In this document: positions 32,995 to 41,815 of the stretch, one piece after another
Layout of the letters: every line of letters begins with the position of its first letter
Numbering within the stretch: the stretch's first letter is position 1
Assembly: GCA_030827515.1 (NCBI GenBank)
Contig: JAUREI010000009.1
Location: 1-44,897, forward strand
DNA: 44,897 nt
Source of the DNA: Prosthecobacter sp.
Lineage (GTDB): Bacteria > Verrucomicrobiota > Verrucomicrobiia > Verrucomicrobiales > Verrucomicrobiaceae
Reading direction: 5' to 3'
The notes under the pieces: generated by a model
The model's input: the letters and a program-made list of their open reading frames with translations, nothing else
What the model was told of the DNA's origin: nothing
Database searches by the model: none
Program-made: the position numbers and the translations under genes

Positions 32995-34863
32995 GTGTCC
33001 AGCCCGTCCACACCCTCCTGGTGGCAACTCTTCTGCGGCCTTCTGCGGCAGGGACGCGGTTTGGTTCGCGACAGCCTGACCGACAACGCGCTGGATCCAT
33101 TGCCACTGCGCCGGCACCTGCGCGGCTACAGTCTGCCCATGTTCCGATCGGATGCCAAGGCGGGGGCAAGTGTGGCTCTGCTGGACATCCCGCAGAGCAT
33201 GGCCTACGCGGCGATTGCAGGCCTGCCGCTGCAGTTCGGCGTCATGTGTTCGGCGGTCGCCGCGATGATCGGCTCGCTGTTCGGCAGTTCACGCTTCACC
33301 GTGCTCGGACCGACGAACGCGACGGCGTTCATGATCTTCTCGTATTTCGCCACCGAACCCTATCTCGACCGCATGGCGCTGATGCCGCTGCTGGTCTTTC
33401 TGGTCGGCGCCCTGCTGATTCTCGGCGCCTGGTTGCGCGTCGCCGAACTGACCCAGTACATCAGTCGCGCGGTCATCGTGGGTTACGTCACCGGCGCGGC
33501 ACTGCTCATCATCGTCAACCAGCTTGCCGGTGTCCTCGGTCTCAGTCTGGCCGTGCCCATGGCCGACGGCACATCCTACCAGCCACGCACCCTGCCGGGC
33601 ATCCTCTGGCAGCTGGTCCAGAAACTGGGTGAAGCGGACCTCATTGGGCTGGGCTTGGCGGCAGCCACGGCGCTCTGTTTCTTTGGCCTGCGTCGCCTTC
33701 GCCCCTCCTGGCCGGCCCTGGCCATGGCCCTGATCGCAGGCACCCTGCTGGGTGCGGGCCTGCGTTCCCTGCAGTATGAGGTTGCCACCTTCCGTGATGC
33801 CAGCTTCACCTGGCTCGACCTCCTGCCCCCCTTCCCCGACTTCGCCTCCCCGCGCTTCCTGGCCGATTTCAGCCGGCTGTTTGGCCTGGCGGTGGCCCTG
33901 GCCTTTCTGGCCACCCTGGAAAGCTCCTCCATGGCCAAGACGCTGGCCAGCCTCAAGGGCCAGCGCGTCGACGGCAACCAGGACATGTTCAGCCTCGGCA
34001 TGGCCAACCTGTGCTGTTCCTACCTGAGCGGCATGCCCGCCTCCGGATCGCTGGTGCGCAGCTCCCTCAATTTTCAAAGCGGCGCGCGCACCCCGCTTGC
34101 CGCGCTGATGAACGGCCTGCTCTGCCTGGGGGGCGCACTCTGCCTCGGACCGGTGGTCGCCTATGTGCCCCGCGCCTGCCTCGGCGTCCTCATCATCTGC
34201 GTCGCCCTGTCGCTGATCCACAGCCGCAACATCCGCATCTGCCTGCAGGCCACCGGCTCCGACGCCCTCACCTTCCTGGTCACCCTCGGGGCCACCCTGA
34301 TGGTGCCACTGCACGTGGCCATCTTCACCGGAGTCGGTCTGTCACTCGTCCTCTACCTGCGCAAGGCGAGCCAACCGTCGCTGGTTGAGTATGAATTCAA
34401 CCAGGAGGGCAACCTCGCCGAAGCCGCCGACCCGGCACGCCGGCAAAACCCGGCGGTTTCGATCGTCCATGTCGAGGGCGAGCTGTTCTTTGGCGCCGCC
34501 GAACTGTTTCGCACCCAAGTCCAGCAGGCCTGCGCCGACCCGAACCTGCGCGTCATCATCCTGCGCCTGAAGAACGCCCGTCACCTCGACGCCACCTCTG
34601 TCATGGCCCTCGACGAACTCGTGCGTGTGCTACGCTCGAAGGGGCGCCACGTGCTGATCAGCGGCATCATGAAGGACATTTACCGCGTGCTTCGCAACGC
34701 CGGCATGGTCGAGGTCATCGGCAAGGAAAACCTCTTCCCCGCCAGCCCGAGCAACCCAAACGTCGCCACCCGCAACGCCCTGCGCCGGGCTCAGGAGCTT
34801 CTGGGCACGACCGAAGCCGAGGTGCGCATCTACTATGACGCCGGCAAGCGCAGGGAGGAGTGA
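32995..34863 (+). CDS. SulP family anion transporter with STAS domain
   Basis: This 622-residue membrane protein starts at GTG 32995. Its Sulfate_transp domain begins with SLPMFRSDAKAGASVALLDI and the SulP signature PQSMAYAAIAGLPLQFGVMC, and about ten to twelve hydrophobic segments run to residue 450. GPTNATAFMIF and ISRAVIVGYVTGAALLIIVNQL are conserved, as is ANLCCSYLSGMPASGSLVRS, which carries the substrate-site residues. A C-terminal cytoplasmic STAS domain covers about 485-590 (VSIVHVEGELFFGAAELF to RHVLISGIMKDIYRVLRNAG). Members move sulfate, bicarbonate or dicarboxylates. Given the sulfatase nearby, sulfate is a thought but not a conclusion. The TPR gene follows after 47 bp. Confidence 0.93.
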   Translation: MSSPSTPSWWQLFCGLLRQGRGLVRDSLTDNALDPLPLRRHLRGYSLPMFRSDAKAGASVALLDIPQSMAYAAIAGLPLQFGVMCSAVAAMIGSLFGSSRFTVLGPTNATAFMIFSYFATEPYLDRMALMPLLVFLVGALLILGAWLRVAELTQYISRAVIVGYVTGAALLIIVNQLAGVLGLSLAVPMADGTSYQPRTLPGILWQLVQKLGEADLIGLGLAAATALCFFGLRRLRPSWPALAMALIAGTLLGAGLRSLQYEVATFRDASFTWLDLLPPFPDFASPRFLADFSRLFGLAVALAFLATLESSSMAKTLASLKGQRVDGNQDMFSLGMANLCCSYLSGMPASGSLVRSSLNFQSGARTPLAALMNGLLCLGGALCLGPVVAYVPRACLGVLIICVALSLIHSRNIRICLQATGSDALTFLVTLGATLMVPLHVAIFTGVGLSLVLYLRKASQPSLVEYEFNQEGNLAEAADPARRQNPAVSIVHVEGELFFGAAELFRTQVQQACADPNLRVIILRLKNARHLDATSVMALDELVRVLRSKGRHVLISGIMKDIYRVLRNAGMVEVIGKENLFPASPSNPNVATRNALRRAQELLGTTEAEVRIYYDAGKRREE

Positions 34864-34910
34864 ACGCAAAACACCTTGCCGGCTCCGCCCACAGGCATTC
34901 TTATCCGGAC

Positions 34911-35390
34911 ATGACCGAGCAGGAACGACGCATTCTCGCCGCACAGGGCTACGTCGAACTCGGCCTCCATGCCGAGGCCCGGGAGGAGATGCACTGGTTG
35001 CCGCGCACCGCCTTCGAGCGCAGCGACGTGGTCGAATTGACCCTGCTCTGCCTGATGGGCGAAAAGCGCTGGGCCGAGGCGCTGGTCGTGGCTCAGAAAC
35101 TCTGCGAACTCGAACCGCAACAGCCCGGCGGCTTCATCCACGCCGCCTTCTGCCTGCATGAACTCGGCCGCACGCGCGAGGCGCTTGACCTGCTGGCGCG
35201 CGGTCCCGCCAGCCTGCGAACCAAACCGGTCTACTATTACAATCTCGGCTGCTACCTTGCCCGCCTCGGCGAGGAAGAAAAGGCACTGCACCTGCTGCGC
35301 CAATCCTTTGAAATGGATGGCAGTCTTCGCCGCCACGCCCGCCATGATCCCGATCTCGACCCGCTTCGCGACAAACTGGAAAGCGCCTGA
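34911..35390 (+). CDS. Small tetratricopeptide-repeat protein
   Basis: This 159-residue protein consists of about four helical TPR-like repeats: GYVELGLHAEAREEMHWLP, LTLLCLMGEKRWAEALVVAQKL, AAFCLHELGRTREALDLLARG and YYYNLGCYLARLGEEEKALHL. It has no signal peptide or enzyme motif and is likely a protein-protein adaptor in the cytoplasm. ATG 34911 is preferred, but GTG 34860, overlapping the SulP stop (GTGA), is possible and would add 17 residues; a GGGAGGA run lies too close to that GTG to serve it as a ribosome site. The esterase gene begins 6 bp after its stop. Confidence 0.85.
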   Translation: MTEQERRILAAQGYVELGLHAEAREEMHWLPRTAFERSDVVELTLLCLMGEKRWAEALVVAQKLCELEPQQPGGFIHAAFCLHELGRTREALDLLARGPASLRTKPVYYYNLGCYLARLGEEEKALHLLRQSFEMDGSLRRHARHDPDLDPLRDKLESA

Positions 35391-35396
35391 AACCGC

Positions 35397-36569
35397 ATGA
35401 CGCCGACCGCCTTCACGCCCGATCTCGACGCCGTCCGCAGCGCCTTCAACACCAACTTCACCGCCTCCGACGAACTCGGTGCCGCTGTCTCCATCTGGAG
35501 TGACGGCGTCGAAATCCTGTCGCTCGCCGCCGGCCACCGCGACAGGGCCGGCAGGCTGCCATGGAAGCAAACCACCTTGGTGCCAGTGTTCTCCGCCACG
35601 AAGGCCCCCGCCGCCGTCTGCACCCTGCTCGCCCTGAACGCCGCCGGCCTGCAACTGGAGGCGCCGGTGGCTGATTGCTGGCCTGAGTTTGCCTCCGCGG
35701 GCAAGTCCTCGGTGACCCTTGGCCAGGTGCTGGCGCACACCGCCGGCCTGCCTGTCCTCGACGTACCACCACTCATCGAGGATTACCCGTCGGTCATACG
35801 AGCCCTCGAAAATCAGGCGCCGCTCTGGCCCCCAGGCAGCGCCCAGGGCTACCACGCCCGCACCTTTGGCTTCCTGCTCGATGAAATCGTTCGCCGCCTG
35901 ACCGGTGCCGCCTCGCTCGGCGAATACTTCCATGTCACCCTGGCGCAACCGCTTGCGCTGGATTTCTGGATCGGGCTTCCGGCGACGGAACAACACCGGG
36001 TGGCCGAGGTGCTGCCCGGCAGGCTGCGCGCGGATCCGGCCACCCAGGCCTTTGTCAAGGCCTGGAGCGATGGCGAAAGCCTGACTCGGCGCACGTTCAC
36101 CAGTCCGCGCGGCTTCAACATGCCGACCGAATACAATCAGCCCGCCTTCCGCTCGGCCGGGTTCGCCGGCCTTGGTGGAATCGCCAGTGCTCGCGGCCTC
36201 GCGGGCCTGCACGCCGTTCTCGCCTCCGGCGGCATGCACCAGGGGGTGCGCATCATCCCCGAGCGGGTGTTGCGCCAACTTGAAACGACACTGTCGCAGG
36301 ACGATGACCGCGTCCTTCTGACACCCGTCGCCTTCACTGCAGGTGTGATGAAGGATCCGCTTGATGCGCAGGGACGCAAGATCCGCCGCCACTTCGGCCC
36401 ATCGCTGCGCGCCTTCGGTCATCCCGGTGCCGGCGGCAGTCTCGCCTTCACCGATCCGGAACACGGCCTGGCCTTCGCCTACGTGATGAACCGGCTCGAA
36501 CCCGGCGCACTGCCGGGGGCCAAGCCGCTCGCCCTCATCGAGGCGCTGTACGGCAGGCTCAGCGCTTGA
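35397..36569 (+). CDS. Serine hydrolase, beta-lactamase/EstB family
   Basis: This 390-residue protein belongs to the class C beta-lactamase-like esterase group. The nucleophile motif SxxK is SATK (Ser66 to Lys69), and the tyrosine motif is probably YHA at Tyr152. The third box is GHPGAGGSLAFTDPEHG near the C-terminus, with GTGAGGS-like glycine content. There is no signal peptide, so a cytoplasmic esterase or amidase is likely rather than a beta-lactamase. It follows the TPR gene after 6 bp. Its last 11 bp overlap the end of the convergent hydrolase gene on the opposite strand. Confidence 0.87.
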   Translation: MTPTAFTPDLDAVRSAFNTNFTASDELGAAVSIWSDGVEILSLAAGHRDRAGRLPWKQTTLVPVFSATKAPAAVCTLLALNAAGLQLEAPVADCWPEFASAGKSSVTLGQVLAHTAGLPVLDVPPLIEDYPSVIRALENQAPLWPPGSAQGYHARTFGFLLDEIVRRLTGAASLGEYFHVTLAQPLALDFWIGLPATEQHRVAEVLPGRLRADPATQAFVKAWSDGESLTRRTFTSPRGFNMPTEYNQPAFRSAGFAGLGGIASARGLAGLHAVLASGGMHQGVRIIPERVLRQLETTLSQDDDRVLLTPVAFTAGVMKDPLDAQGRKIRRHFGPSLRAFGHPGAGGSLAFTDPEHGLAFAYVMNRLEPGALPGAKPLALIEALYGRLSA

Positions 36570-37755
36570 GTTGCAGATCGAGGACGTTTTCGCCCGCACG
36601 CAGCTCAATCCTCCAGGGACCGGCTCCGGGAGCGGATTCGCCGGCTGTGGCGGTGCCGTCCTCGGTCTGCAGGCCCGGCACGTCGGCGGCGCTGTGACTG
36701 ACCGTCAGCCTCACCCTGCCAACGACAGGGCCATTGGCGGCATCCAGCTTGAACCGGCCGTGCATGACGCGCGCGCAGGCCACCGCCAGGGCCGGATCCT
36801 CGGGCGTAAACACGATGCTACCCCAACTCACCGGCGTGCCATTGACGGAGATCGTGCCGGTCACGGCCGCGCGCGGGGCCGGCCGAAAAAAACCCTGGTT
36901 GCGCAGCCAGTCGCGAAAATGACCGCTCCAGGTGCCGAGCACGGGATCCCCGAGAAAGAGCCCCACGCCATGGGGACCGGGACGGTAGCAATGCAACTCG
37001 GCCGGCACGCCGTGCTTGCGGCAGGCGAGGTAAAAACTGACGGCATTCTCCGCCGGCACGACCGTGTCCTCGTCGGTCTGGAACAAAAACACCGGCGGCG
37101 TCCGTGCCGTCACCCGCAGGTCGGTGCTGACTTGGCGCGCCATCTCGTCGGTGTTGTTGTCCGGACCCAGCAGGTTCTTGCGCGAACCGGCATGGGCAAA
37201 TTCGTCAATCATCGAGATGACCGCATAGGTCGGCGCGGCAACATCGGGCCTGGCACTGAAGGCGTCCACCTCGTCGCCGGTCATTCCCTCGGGCTTTTCC
37301 TCGAAGAGGGTCGCCGCCATGGACGACAGGTGGCCACCGGCAGAAAAGCCGACGATGCCAACGCGCCCGGGATCCACCGCGTATTTGCCGGCGTTGGCAC
37401 GCACGTGGCGGATGGCGCGCTGGACGTCGATCAACTGCACCGGGTAGTGATAGCCCTGGCTGCCGAGGCGGTAGTGCAGCACAAAGGCGGTGACGCCCAA
37501 TCCATTGAACCAGCGCGCCACCTGAGTGCCCTCATGATCCGCGGCAAGTCCACCGTAACCGCCGCCAGGACAGACGACGAAAGCGGCACCGTTGGCCTTG
37601 TCGGCCGGCGCACGCCAGACTTCCACGAAGGGCTGGTCCTTGTCCTCCTGCCCCTTCGCCAAGGGAGCGCCCTGAGGCCAGAGACGGACTTTTTCGGGTT
37701 CGACCGCGGAGGTCAGCATCGGCAAAAGAGCGAGCAGGAGGAGGACGCGTTTCAT
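36559..37755 (-). CDS. Secreted acetyl-xylan-esterase-like hydrolase with C-terminal beta-sandwich
   Basis: This 398-residue protein has a signal peptide (about residues 1-17, LLLLALLPMLTSA). An alpha/beta hydrolase of the BD-FAE/carboxylesterase type follows, with oxyanion motif CPGGGYGGLA (62-71), nucleophile Ser138 in GFSAGGHL, a likely Asp in TDEDTVVP (228-230) and His262 in GPHGVG. This is a typical exported xylan or feruloyl esterase architecture. From about residue 297 it has an additional domain of about 100 residues (VTGTISVNGTPVSWGSIVFTP, then VRLTVSHSA) that resembles carboxypeptidase-regulatory/transthyretin-like beta-sandwiches found in Planctomycetes secreted proteins. The start is ATG 37753-37755. 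It overlaps the end of the convergent EstB-type gene by 11 bp. Confidence 0.88.
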   Translation of the reverse strand: MKRVLLLLALLPMLTSAVEPEKVRLWPQGAPLAKGQEDKDQPFVEVWRAPADKANGAAFVVCPGGGYGGLAADHEGTQVARWFNGLGVTAFVLHYRLGSQGYHYPVQLIDVQRAIRHVRANAGKYAVDPGRVGIVGFSAGGHLSSMAATLFEEKPEGMTGDEVDAFSARPDVAAPTYAVISMIDEFAHAGSRKNLLGPDNNTDEMARQVSTDLRVTARTPPVFLFQTDEDTVVPAENAVSFYLACRKHGVPAELHCYRPGPHGVGLFLGDPVLGTWSGHFRDWLRNQGFFRPAPRAAVTGTISVNGTPVSWGSIVFTPEDPALAVACARVMHGRFKLDAANGPVVGRVRLTVSHSAADVPGLQTEDGTATAGESAPGAGPWRIELRAGENVLDLQLKR

Positions 37756-37880
37756 GGAAGGGAGGGTTACGCGAAACAGGCGCATTTTTCCATGCCAACC
37801 TTGCAGGAACCGGCCTCAGGGCGGGCGTGGCGCACACGGAACCCCGCAGCTTGAGTCCTCCGCCGCCATCAACGACGCAA

Positions 37881-37898
37881 GCCGGGAGCGAACCCGGC
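37881..37898 (+). promoter_or_regulatory. Hairpin in the leader of the PhoD gene
   Basis: A 6-bp GC stem (37881-37886 with 37893-37898), loop AGCGAA, lies 13 bp before the PhoD ATG. As RNA it would sit over the ribosome-docking region and could reduce initiation. No matching site elsewhere was found, so chance remains possible. Confidence 0.3.
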
Positions 37899-37911
37899 GT
37901 TACCTTGAGCG

Positions 37912-39762
37912 ATGCCAGCCAAGTCCCTCACTCTTTTCCTGCTCGCCCTGCCGCTCGCCGCCGCCGAACCCGCGCCACCCACGGCGGGCTACGTGACCCA
38001 CGGCCCCATGCTCGGGCGGGTGACTCACGACAGCGTGCGCGTCTGGGCACGCACTCAGCGTGCCGGGCGTTTTACGGTTCGCTACGGCACCCGGGCCGAC
38101 CGGCTCGACCAGGTTTCGCCCGAGGTCGAAACCCTTGCCGAACGTGATTTCACCGGCAGCCTGACCCTGACCGGCCTGCAGCCGCAGACGCTGTATCATT
38201 ACCAGGTCCACCTTGGAGAGGTGCCGAGCGGACCGGGCGGCAGTTTCCTGACCCTGCCCGATGCCGAGGCGCATCGCGAGCCGCAGCACAACCCCCGCGG
38301 CCTGTTCAACTTTCGCTTTCAGTTTGGATCCTGCGCCAACCAGAATCCCAAGAGCGGCATCGGCCCGAGCCTGCCCGCCTACGCAACCATGCGACGCGAG
38401 TTGCATGGCAACACCCACTTCTCGATCATGAACGGCGACTTCATCTACGAGGAGCACCGTTCCATGCCGCCGGAGGACTGGTTGCGCGAGGCGGGGCTGA
38501 CACCCGACACCGCGCCCGAGGTGGTTCGCCTCGCCCCCAACCTGCCCGGCCTCTGGCAGAACTACAAAACCTACCTCGCGCGCGGCGCTCCCCTGGCCGA
38601 ATGGCAGCGCCACATGCCCACCGTCTTCACCTTTGACGATCATGAACTCGTCAATGATCTGCGCGGTTGTGGCACCACCGGTTTTCGCGAGCGCCGCGCG
38701 GTCTTCCGCGACATCGGCATTCGCGCCTGGGAAGACTACGCCGGGTGGGCCAACCCGTTCGCCACCCATCAGGACATCCAGTTCGGTCGGGCCACCCTGC
38801 AGCAGGGCAGCGATGTTCTGGTCGATCCCGGCGCCGACTTCACCCAGCTCAATCTCGCCCAGGCCGCAAACCTGCATGTGCACTGGGGCACGCAGGATGC
38901 CGGGGAGGACGACATTCGCCTCGACAAGGAACCGCCCGCGAATCCCAATGCCGGCGTCTTCGCCATCCGCGAGGTGATCGACAGGCACCGCCTGCGCATC
39001 GAACCCGCCGCCTACGCCGACAGCACCGGCTCCTACTCGATCGGCCGGCGATCCTACGGCCGTTTCACGGTGTCCAACTGTGACTACTTCATCCTCGATG
39101 CCAAAACCCATCGCGAGATGCATGATCCCGCCAATCCGGCCAAACCCGGGCTGAGTTTTCTGGGCCGCGAGCAAAAGGCCTGGCTGAAGGAATCCCTCCG
39201 CACCAGTTCGGCCGACTTCTTCTTTCTCGTTTCCTCGGTCAACTTCATGATTCCGCACGACGGCGCCGGCGGTCATGAGTTCAGCGCCGGCAAGGACGAG
39301 GCCTGGACTTCCCTGATTGCCGAACGCGAGGAACTCATCGAATTCTTCGACGGCCTCGGCAAGCCGGTCTTCATCCTCACGGCCGACCTGCACAACAGTT
39401 TCGCCATCAAGATCACCGACCGACTCTGGGAGTTTTCCTCCGGCCCCCTCAACTCAGTCAATCATGTGCCAGCCAACGACGAGGGCGGACGGCCGGCCAC
39501 CGGCCTCTATCAGTCCGGTCCGCGCACGTGCGACATCCGCTGGTCAAGCTACATCCTGCCCGACCTCGAGCGCTCGCAGCGCCACTACCCCTACTACTGC
39601 GTGGTTCAGATCAACAATGTCTACAACATGCCGCGGGAACTTGGCGGCACGCGCTGGGTCGCCTACCCGCATCCTCAGGTCATTTTCCAATACTTCGACG
39701 GCCGCACCGGCCAGTTCGTCTACGCCGAATCGGTGAGCACGCAGCGCCGCGCGCAGCCCTGA
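37912..39762 (+). CDS. PhoD-family alkaline phosphatase/phosphodiesterase
   Basis: This 616-residue protein has a signal peptide (about residues 1-18, FLLALPLAAAEP). An N-terminal PhoD_N-type beta-sandwich (about 25-115) follows, with DSVRVWARTQRAGRFTVRYG and the LTGLQPQTLYHYQVHLGE. The metallophosphatase domain carries FGSCANQ, MNGDFIYEEH (Asp176), TFDDHELVND (Asp242, Asp243, His244), FILDAKTHREM and ILTADLHNSF. These are the metal ligand regions (Ca/Fe) of PhoD enzymes. It frees phosphate from mono- and diesters outside the cytoplasm. Its N-terminus shows no twin-arginine motif, so Sec export is more likely than the Tat route used by classical PhoD. It lies divergent to the esterase gene, 156 bp away. 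Confidence 0.9.
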   Translation: MPAKSLTLFLLALPLAAAEPAPPTAGYVTHGPMLGRVTHDSVRVWARTQRAGRFTVRYGTRADRLDQVSPEVETLAERDFTGSLTLTGLQPQTLYHYQVHLGEVPSGPGGSFLTLPDAEAHREPQHNPRGLFNFRFQFGSCANQNPKSGIGPSLPAYATMRRELHGNTHFSIMNGDFIYEEHRSMPPEDWLREAGLTPDTAPEVVRLAPNLPGLWQNYKTYLARGAPLAEWQRHMPTVFTFDDHELVNDLRGCGTTGFRERRAVFRDIGIRAWEDYAGWANPFATHQDIQFGRATLQQGSDVLVDPGADFTQLNLAQAANLHVHWGTQDAGEDDIRLDKEPPANPNAGVFAIREVIDRHRLRIEPAAYADSTGSYSIGRRSYGRFTVSNCDYFILDAKTHREMHDPANPAKPGLSFLGREQKAWLKESLRTSSADFFFLVSSVNFMIPHDGAGGHEFSAGKDEAWTSLIAEREELIEFFDGLGKPVFILTADLHNSFAIKITDRLWEFSSGPLNSVNHVPANDEGGRPATGLYQSGPRTCDIRWSSYILPDLERSQRHYPYYCVVQINNVYNMPRELGGTRWVAYPHPQVIFQYFDGRTGQFVYAESVSTQRRAQP

Positions 39763-39772
39763 CAAAGGCACG

Positions 39773-39805
39773 AAAAAGGGCATGGCCGGAGGTCCGGTCA
39801 TGCCC
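39773..39805 (-). terminator. Intrinsic terminator of the ferredoxin gene
   Basis: A 12-bp stem with one G-T wobble (39778-39789 with 39794-39805), 4-nt loop AGGT, is followed on the minus strand by five T (39777-39773). It lies 22 bp beyond the ferredoxin stop and 10 bp after the convergent PhoD stop. Confidence 0.85.
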
Positions 39806-39827
39806 CGATACGGTGTATGGGGGACGA

Positions 39828-40061
39828 TTACTCGCCGTCGCTGCCGATAGCCTCGACCGGGCAGCCGGCCATGGCTTCTTCGCACTGGGCGCGCTCGTCG
39901 TCGCTCTCCGGCTGTTTGTAAACGTAGGAGTGGCCGCCGTCGTCATCACGGGTGAAATTGGCGGGGGCGGTTTCGCGGCACAGATCGCAGTCAATGCATT
40001 GATCGTCCACGTAGTAGGCGCCGGTGATGTTCTGGGAATATTTGTTTGCTGCGTCAGCCAT
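39828..40061 (-). CDS. Single-cluster [4Fe-4S] ferredoxin
   Basis: This 77-residue acidic protein has the single-cluster ferredoxin pattern: Cys22, Cys25 and Cys28 in DQCIDCDLCRETAP, and Cys67 in AGCPVEAI. All four are present, so a [4Fe-4S] rather than [3Fe-4S] cluster is expected. Cys60 corresponds to a residue that forms a disulfide in Pyrococcus-type ferredoxins, but its partner position is an Ala here. The start ATG 40059-40061 is well supported: AGGAG lies about 10 bp upstream, one of the few good ribosome sites in the window. It is divergent to hemQ (126 bp), an arrangement that may reflect shared control. It transfers single electrons in the cytoplasm. Confidence 0.92.
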   Translation of the reverse strand: MADAANKYSQNITGAYYVDDQCIDCDLCRETAPANFTRDDDGGHSYVYKQPESDDERAQCEEAMAGCPVEAIGSDGE

Positions 40062-40187
40062 TGCTAGGATCTCCTGCTGGAGTTGGGCTGAGATGGTAAT
40101 GCCCGCAGCCGCGGATTCAATCACTTTTTGCGAATCCCTGCGCCGGGGGTTGAGCCGGCCGAGTTCCGGAGTATGGGCAAGACAACC

Positions 40188-41018
40188 ATGTCCCAGGCAA
40201 CCTCCCCCCAACCCCTCCAGCCACAGGAAGGCTGGATCGTCCAGCATCTTTTCTTTCAGGTCGATCACGGTCTTTGGGCCGCCCTCACCCCGGAAGAGCA
40301 GGCCGAGCGCACCACCCGCCTGCAGGCCACCGTCGATGCCATCCGCGCCCATCCAAAGACCCAGTTGCTCACGTTTAGCATGGTCGGACCCAAGGCCGAC
40401 CTCGGCTTCATGCTGCTCACCCCCGACCTGCAGGACGCCGACAGCTTCGCCAAGCAACTCGGCCTCGCCCTCGGGCCCGACGCCATGTCGCCGGTCTGGA
40501 GCTACCTGTCGATGACCGAATGGACCGAGTACAGCGAGTCGGAGGAGGAAGCCGCCGCTCGCCTGCAGAAGACAGAGGGGTTGGAACCTGGTACCGAGGC
40601 CTTTGAAAAGCGCCTGGGTGAGTGGAAGGCGCACATGAGCAAGTATTACCAGGACCGCCTGTACCCGAACATGCCCGACTGGCCGGTCATGTGCTTCTAC
40701 CCGATGAGCAAGCGCCGCAACGTCGGTGCAAACTGGTATGCTCAGGACTTTGCCAAGCGTCGAGAGCTGATGGGAGGCCATGCCAAAACCGGCCGCAAAT
40801 ACGCCGGCAAGGTGCGCCAACTCGTCACCGGATCAACCGGTCTCGACAGCCACGAATGGGGCGTCACGCTGTTTGCCCACGACGTTTTCCAGATCAAGTC
40901 CATCGTTTACGAGATGCGCTGGGATGAGGTGACGACTCAGTTCGGCGAGTTCGGCGACTTCTTCATCGGCATCCAACTTCCCGTGCCTGCCCTTCTCGAG
41001 CGCGCCCTAGGCGCCTGA
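40188..41018 (+). CDS. hemQ: HemQ, coproheme decarboxylase (chlorite dismutase family)
   Basis: This 276-residue protein follows HemQ closely. Residues characterised in Listeria HemQ can be mapped by spacing: catalytic Tyr171 (CFYPMSKRR, Tyr147 in Listeria), Met173, proximal His198 ([13 protein letters not shown], His174) and distal Gln211 (Gln187). [15 protein letters not shown] and [16 protein letters not shown] complete the C-terminal half. It would convert Fe-coproporphyrin III to haem b with peroxide in the coproporphyrin-dependent route. An insert of about 35 residues (115-160, Glu-rich) precedes the Tyr. ATG 40173 (MGKTTMSQ) is an alternative start. Other haem genes are not in view. 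thiG starts 4 bp after the stop. Confidence 0.93.
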   Translation: MSQATSPQPLQPQEGWIVQHLFFQVDHGLWAALTPEEQAERTTRLQATVDAIRAHPKTQLLTFSMVGPKADLGFMLLTPDLQDADSFAKQLGLALGPDAMSPVWSYLSMTEWTEYSESEEEAAARLQKTEGLEPGTEAFEKRLGEWKAHMSKYYQDRLYPNMPDWPVMCFYPMSKRRNVGANWYAQDFAKRRELMGGHAKTGRKYAGKVRQLVTGSTGLDSHEWGVTLFAHDVFQIKSIVYEMRWDEVTTQFGEFGDFFIGIQLPVPALLERALGA

Positions 41019-41022
41019 TCCC

Positions 41023-41808
41023 ATGGCCCCCAACCAGCCCCTCACCATCGCCGGCCGCAGCTTCCACTCGCGGCTGATGCTCGGCACCGGCAAGTTTGCC
41101 TCCGGCGAACTCATGCGCGAAGCCATTGTCGCCTCGGGAACGGAAATTGTCACCGTCGCCCTGCGCCGCGCCGATCTCTCCGGTCAGGGGGATCCCTTCG
41201 CCAACATCCTCGACTTCATCCCCAAGGACGTGCTGTTGCTGCCCAACACAAGTGGCGCCAGCACGGCCGAGGAAGCGGTTCGCCTGGCCCGTCTCGCGGT
41301 CGCCGCCGGCCTGCCCAACTGGGTGAAGTTGGAGATCCATCCCGATCCGCGCTACCTGCTGCCCGACCCGATCGAGACGCTCAAGGCCGCGGAAGTGCTG
41401 GTGAAGGAGGGCTTCACCGTCCTGCCCTACATCAACGCCGACCCCGTGCTCGCCCGCCGCCTGCAGGACGTCGGCACCGCCACCGTCATGCCGCTGGGCT
41501 CGCCGATCGGCTCACACCAGGGGATCACCACGCGCCGGCAGATCGAAATCATCCTCAGCCAGGCCACCGTGCCGGTTGTGGTTGACGCCGGCATCGGTGC
41601 CCCCAGCCACGCCGCCGAAGCGTTGGAGATGGGCGCAGGCGCCGTGCTCGTCAATACCGCCATCGCCATCGCCGCCGAACCCGCACGCATGGCCGCCGCC
41701 TTCAAGGCCGCTGTCGAGGCCGGCCGGGCTGCCCACGAGATCGGTTTGGCCGAAAGCCGCTCCGAGGCCAGCGCCACCAGCCCGCTGACCACCTTCCTTT
41801 ACTCCTAA
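41023..41808 (+). CDS. thiG: Thiazole synthase
   Basis: This 261-residue TIM-barrel protein is ThiG. It begins with [21 protein letters not shown], has [28 protein letters not shown], and the Schiff-base Lys102 in [10 protein letters not shown]. The C-terminal phosphate-binding strands are [13 protein letters not shown] and [29 protein letters not shown]. It joins deoxyxylulose phosphate, dehydroglycine and ThiS-thiocarboxylate to make the thiazole phosphate of thiamin. The usual partners thiS, thiF and thiH/thiO are not adjacent. It is 4 bp after hemQ and 7 bp before the methyltransferase gene. Confidence 0.95.
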   Translation: MAPNQPLTIAGRSFHSRLMLGTGKFASGELMREAIVASGTEIVTVALRRADLSGQGDPFANILDFIPKDVLLLPNTSGASTAEEAVRLARLAVAAGLPNWVKLEIHPDPRYLLPDPIETLKAAEVLVKEGFTVLPYINADPVLARRLQDVGTATVMPLGSPIGSHQGITTRRQIEIILSQATVPVVVDAGIGAPSHAAEALEMGAGAVLVNTAIAIAAEPARMAAAFKAAVEAGRAAHEIGLAESRSEASATSPLTTFLYS

Positions 41809-41815
41809 GCGGCGG

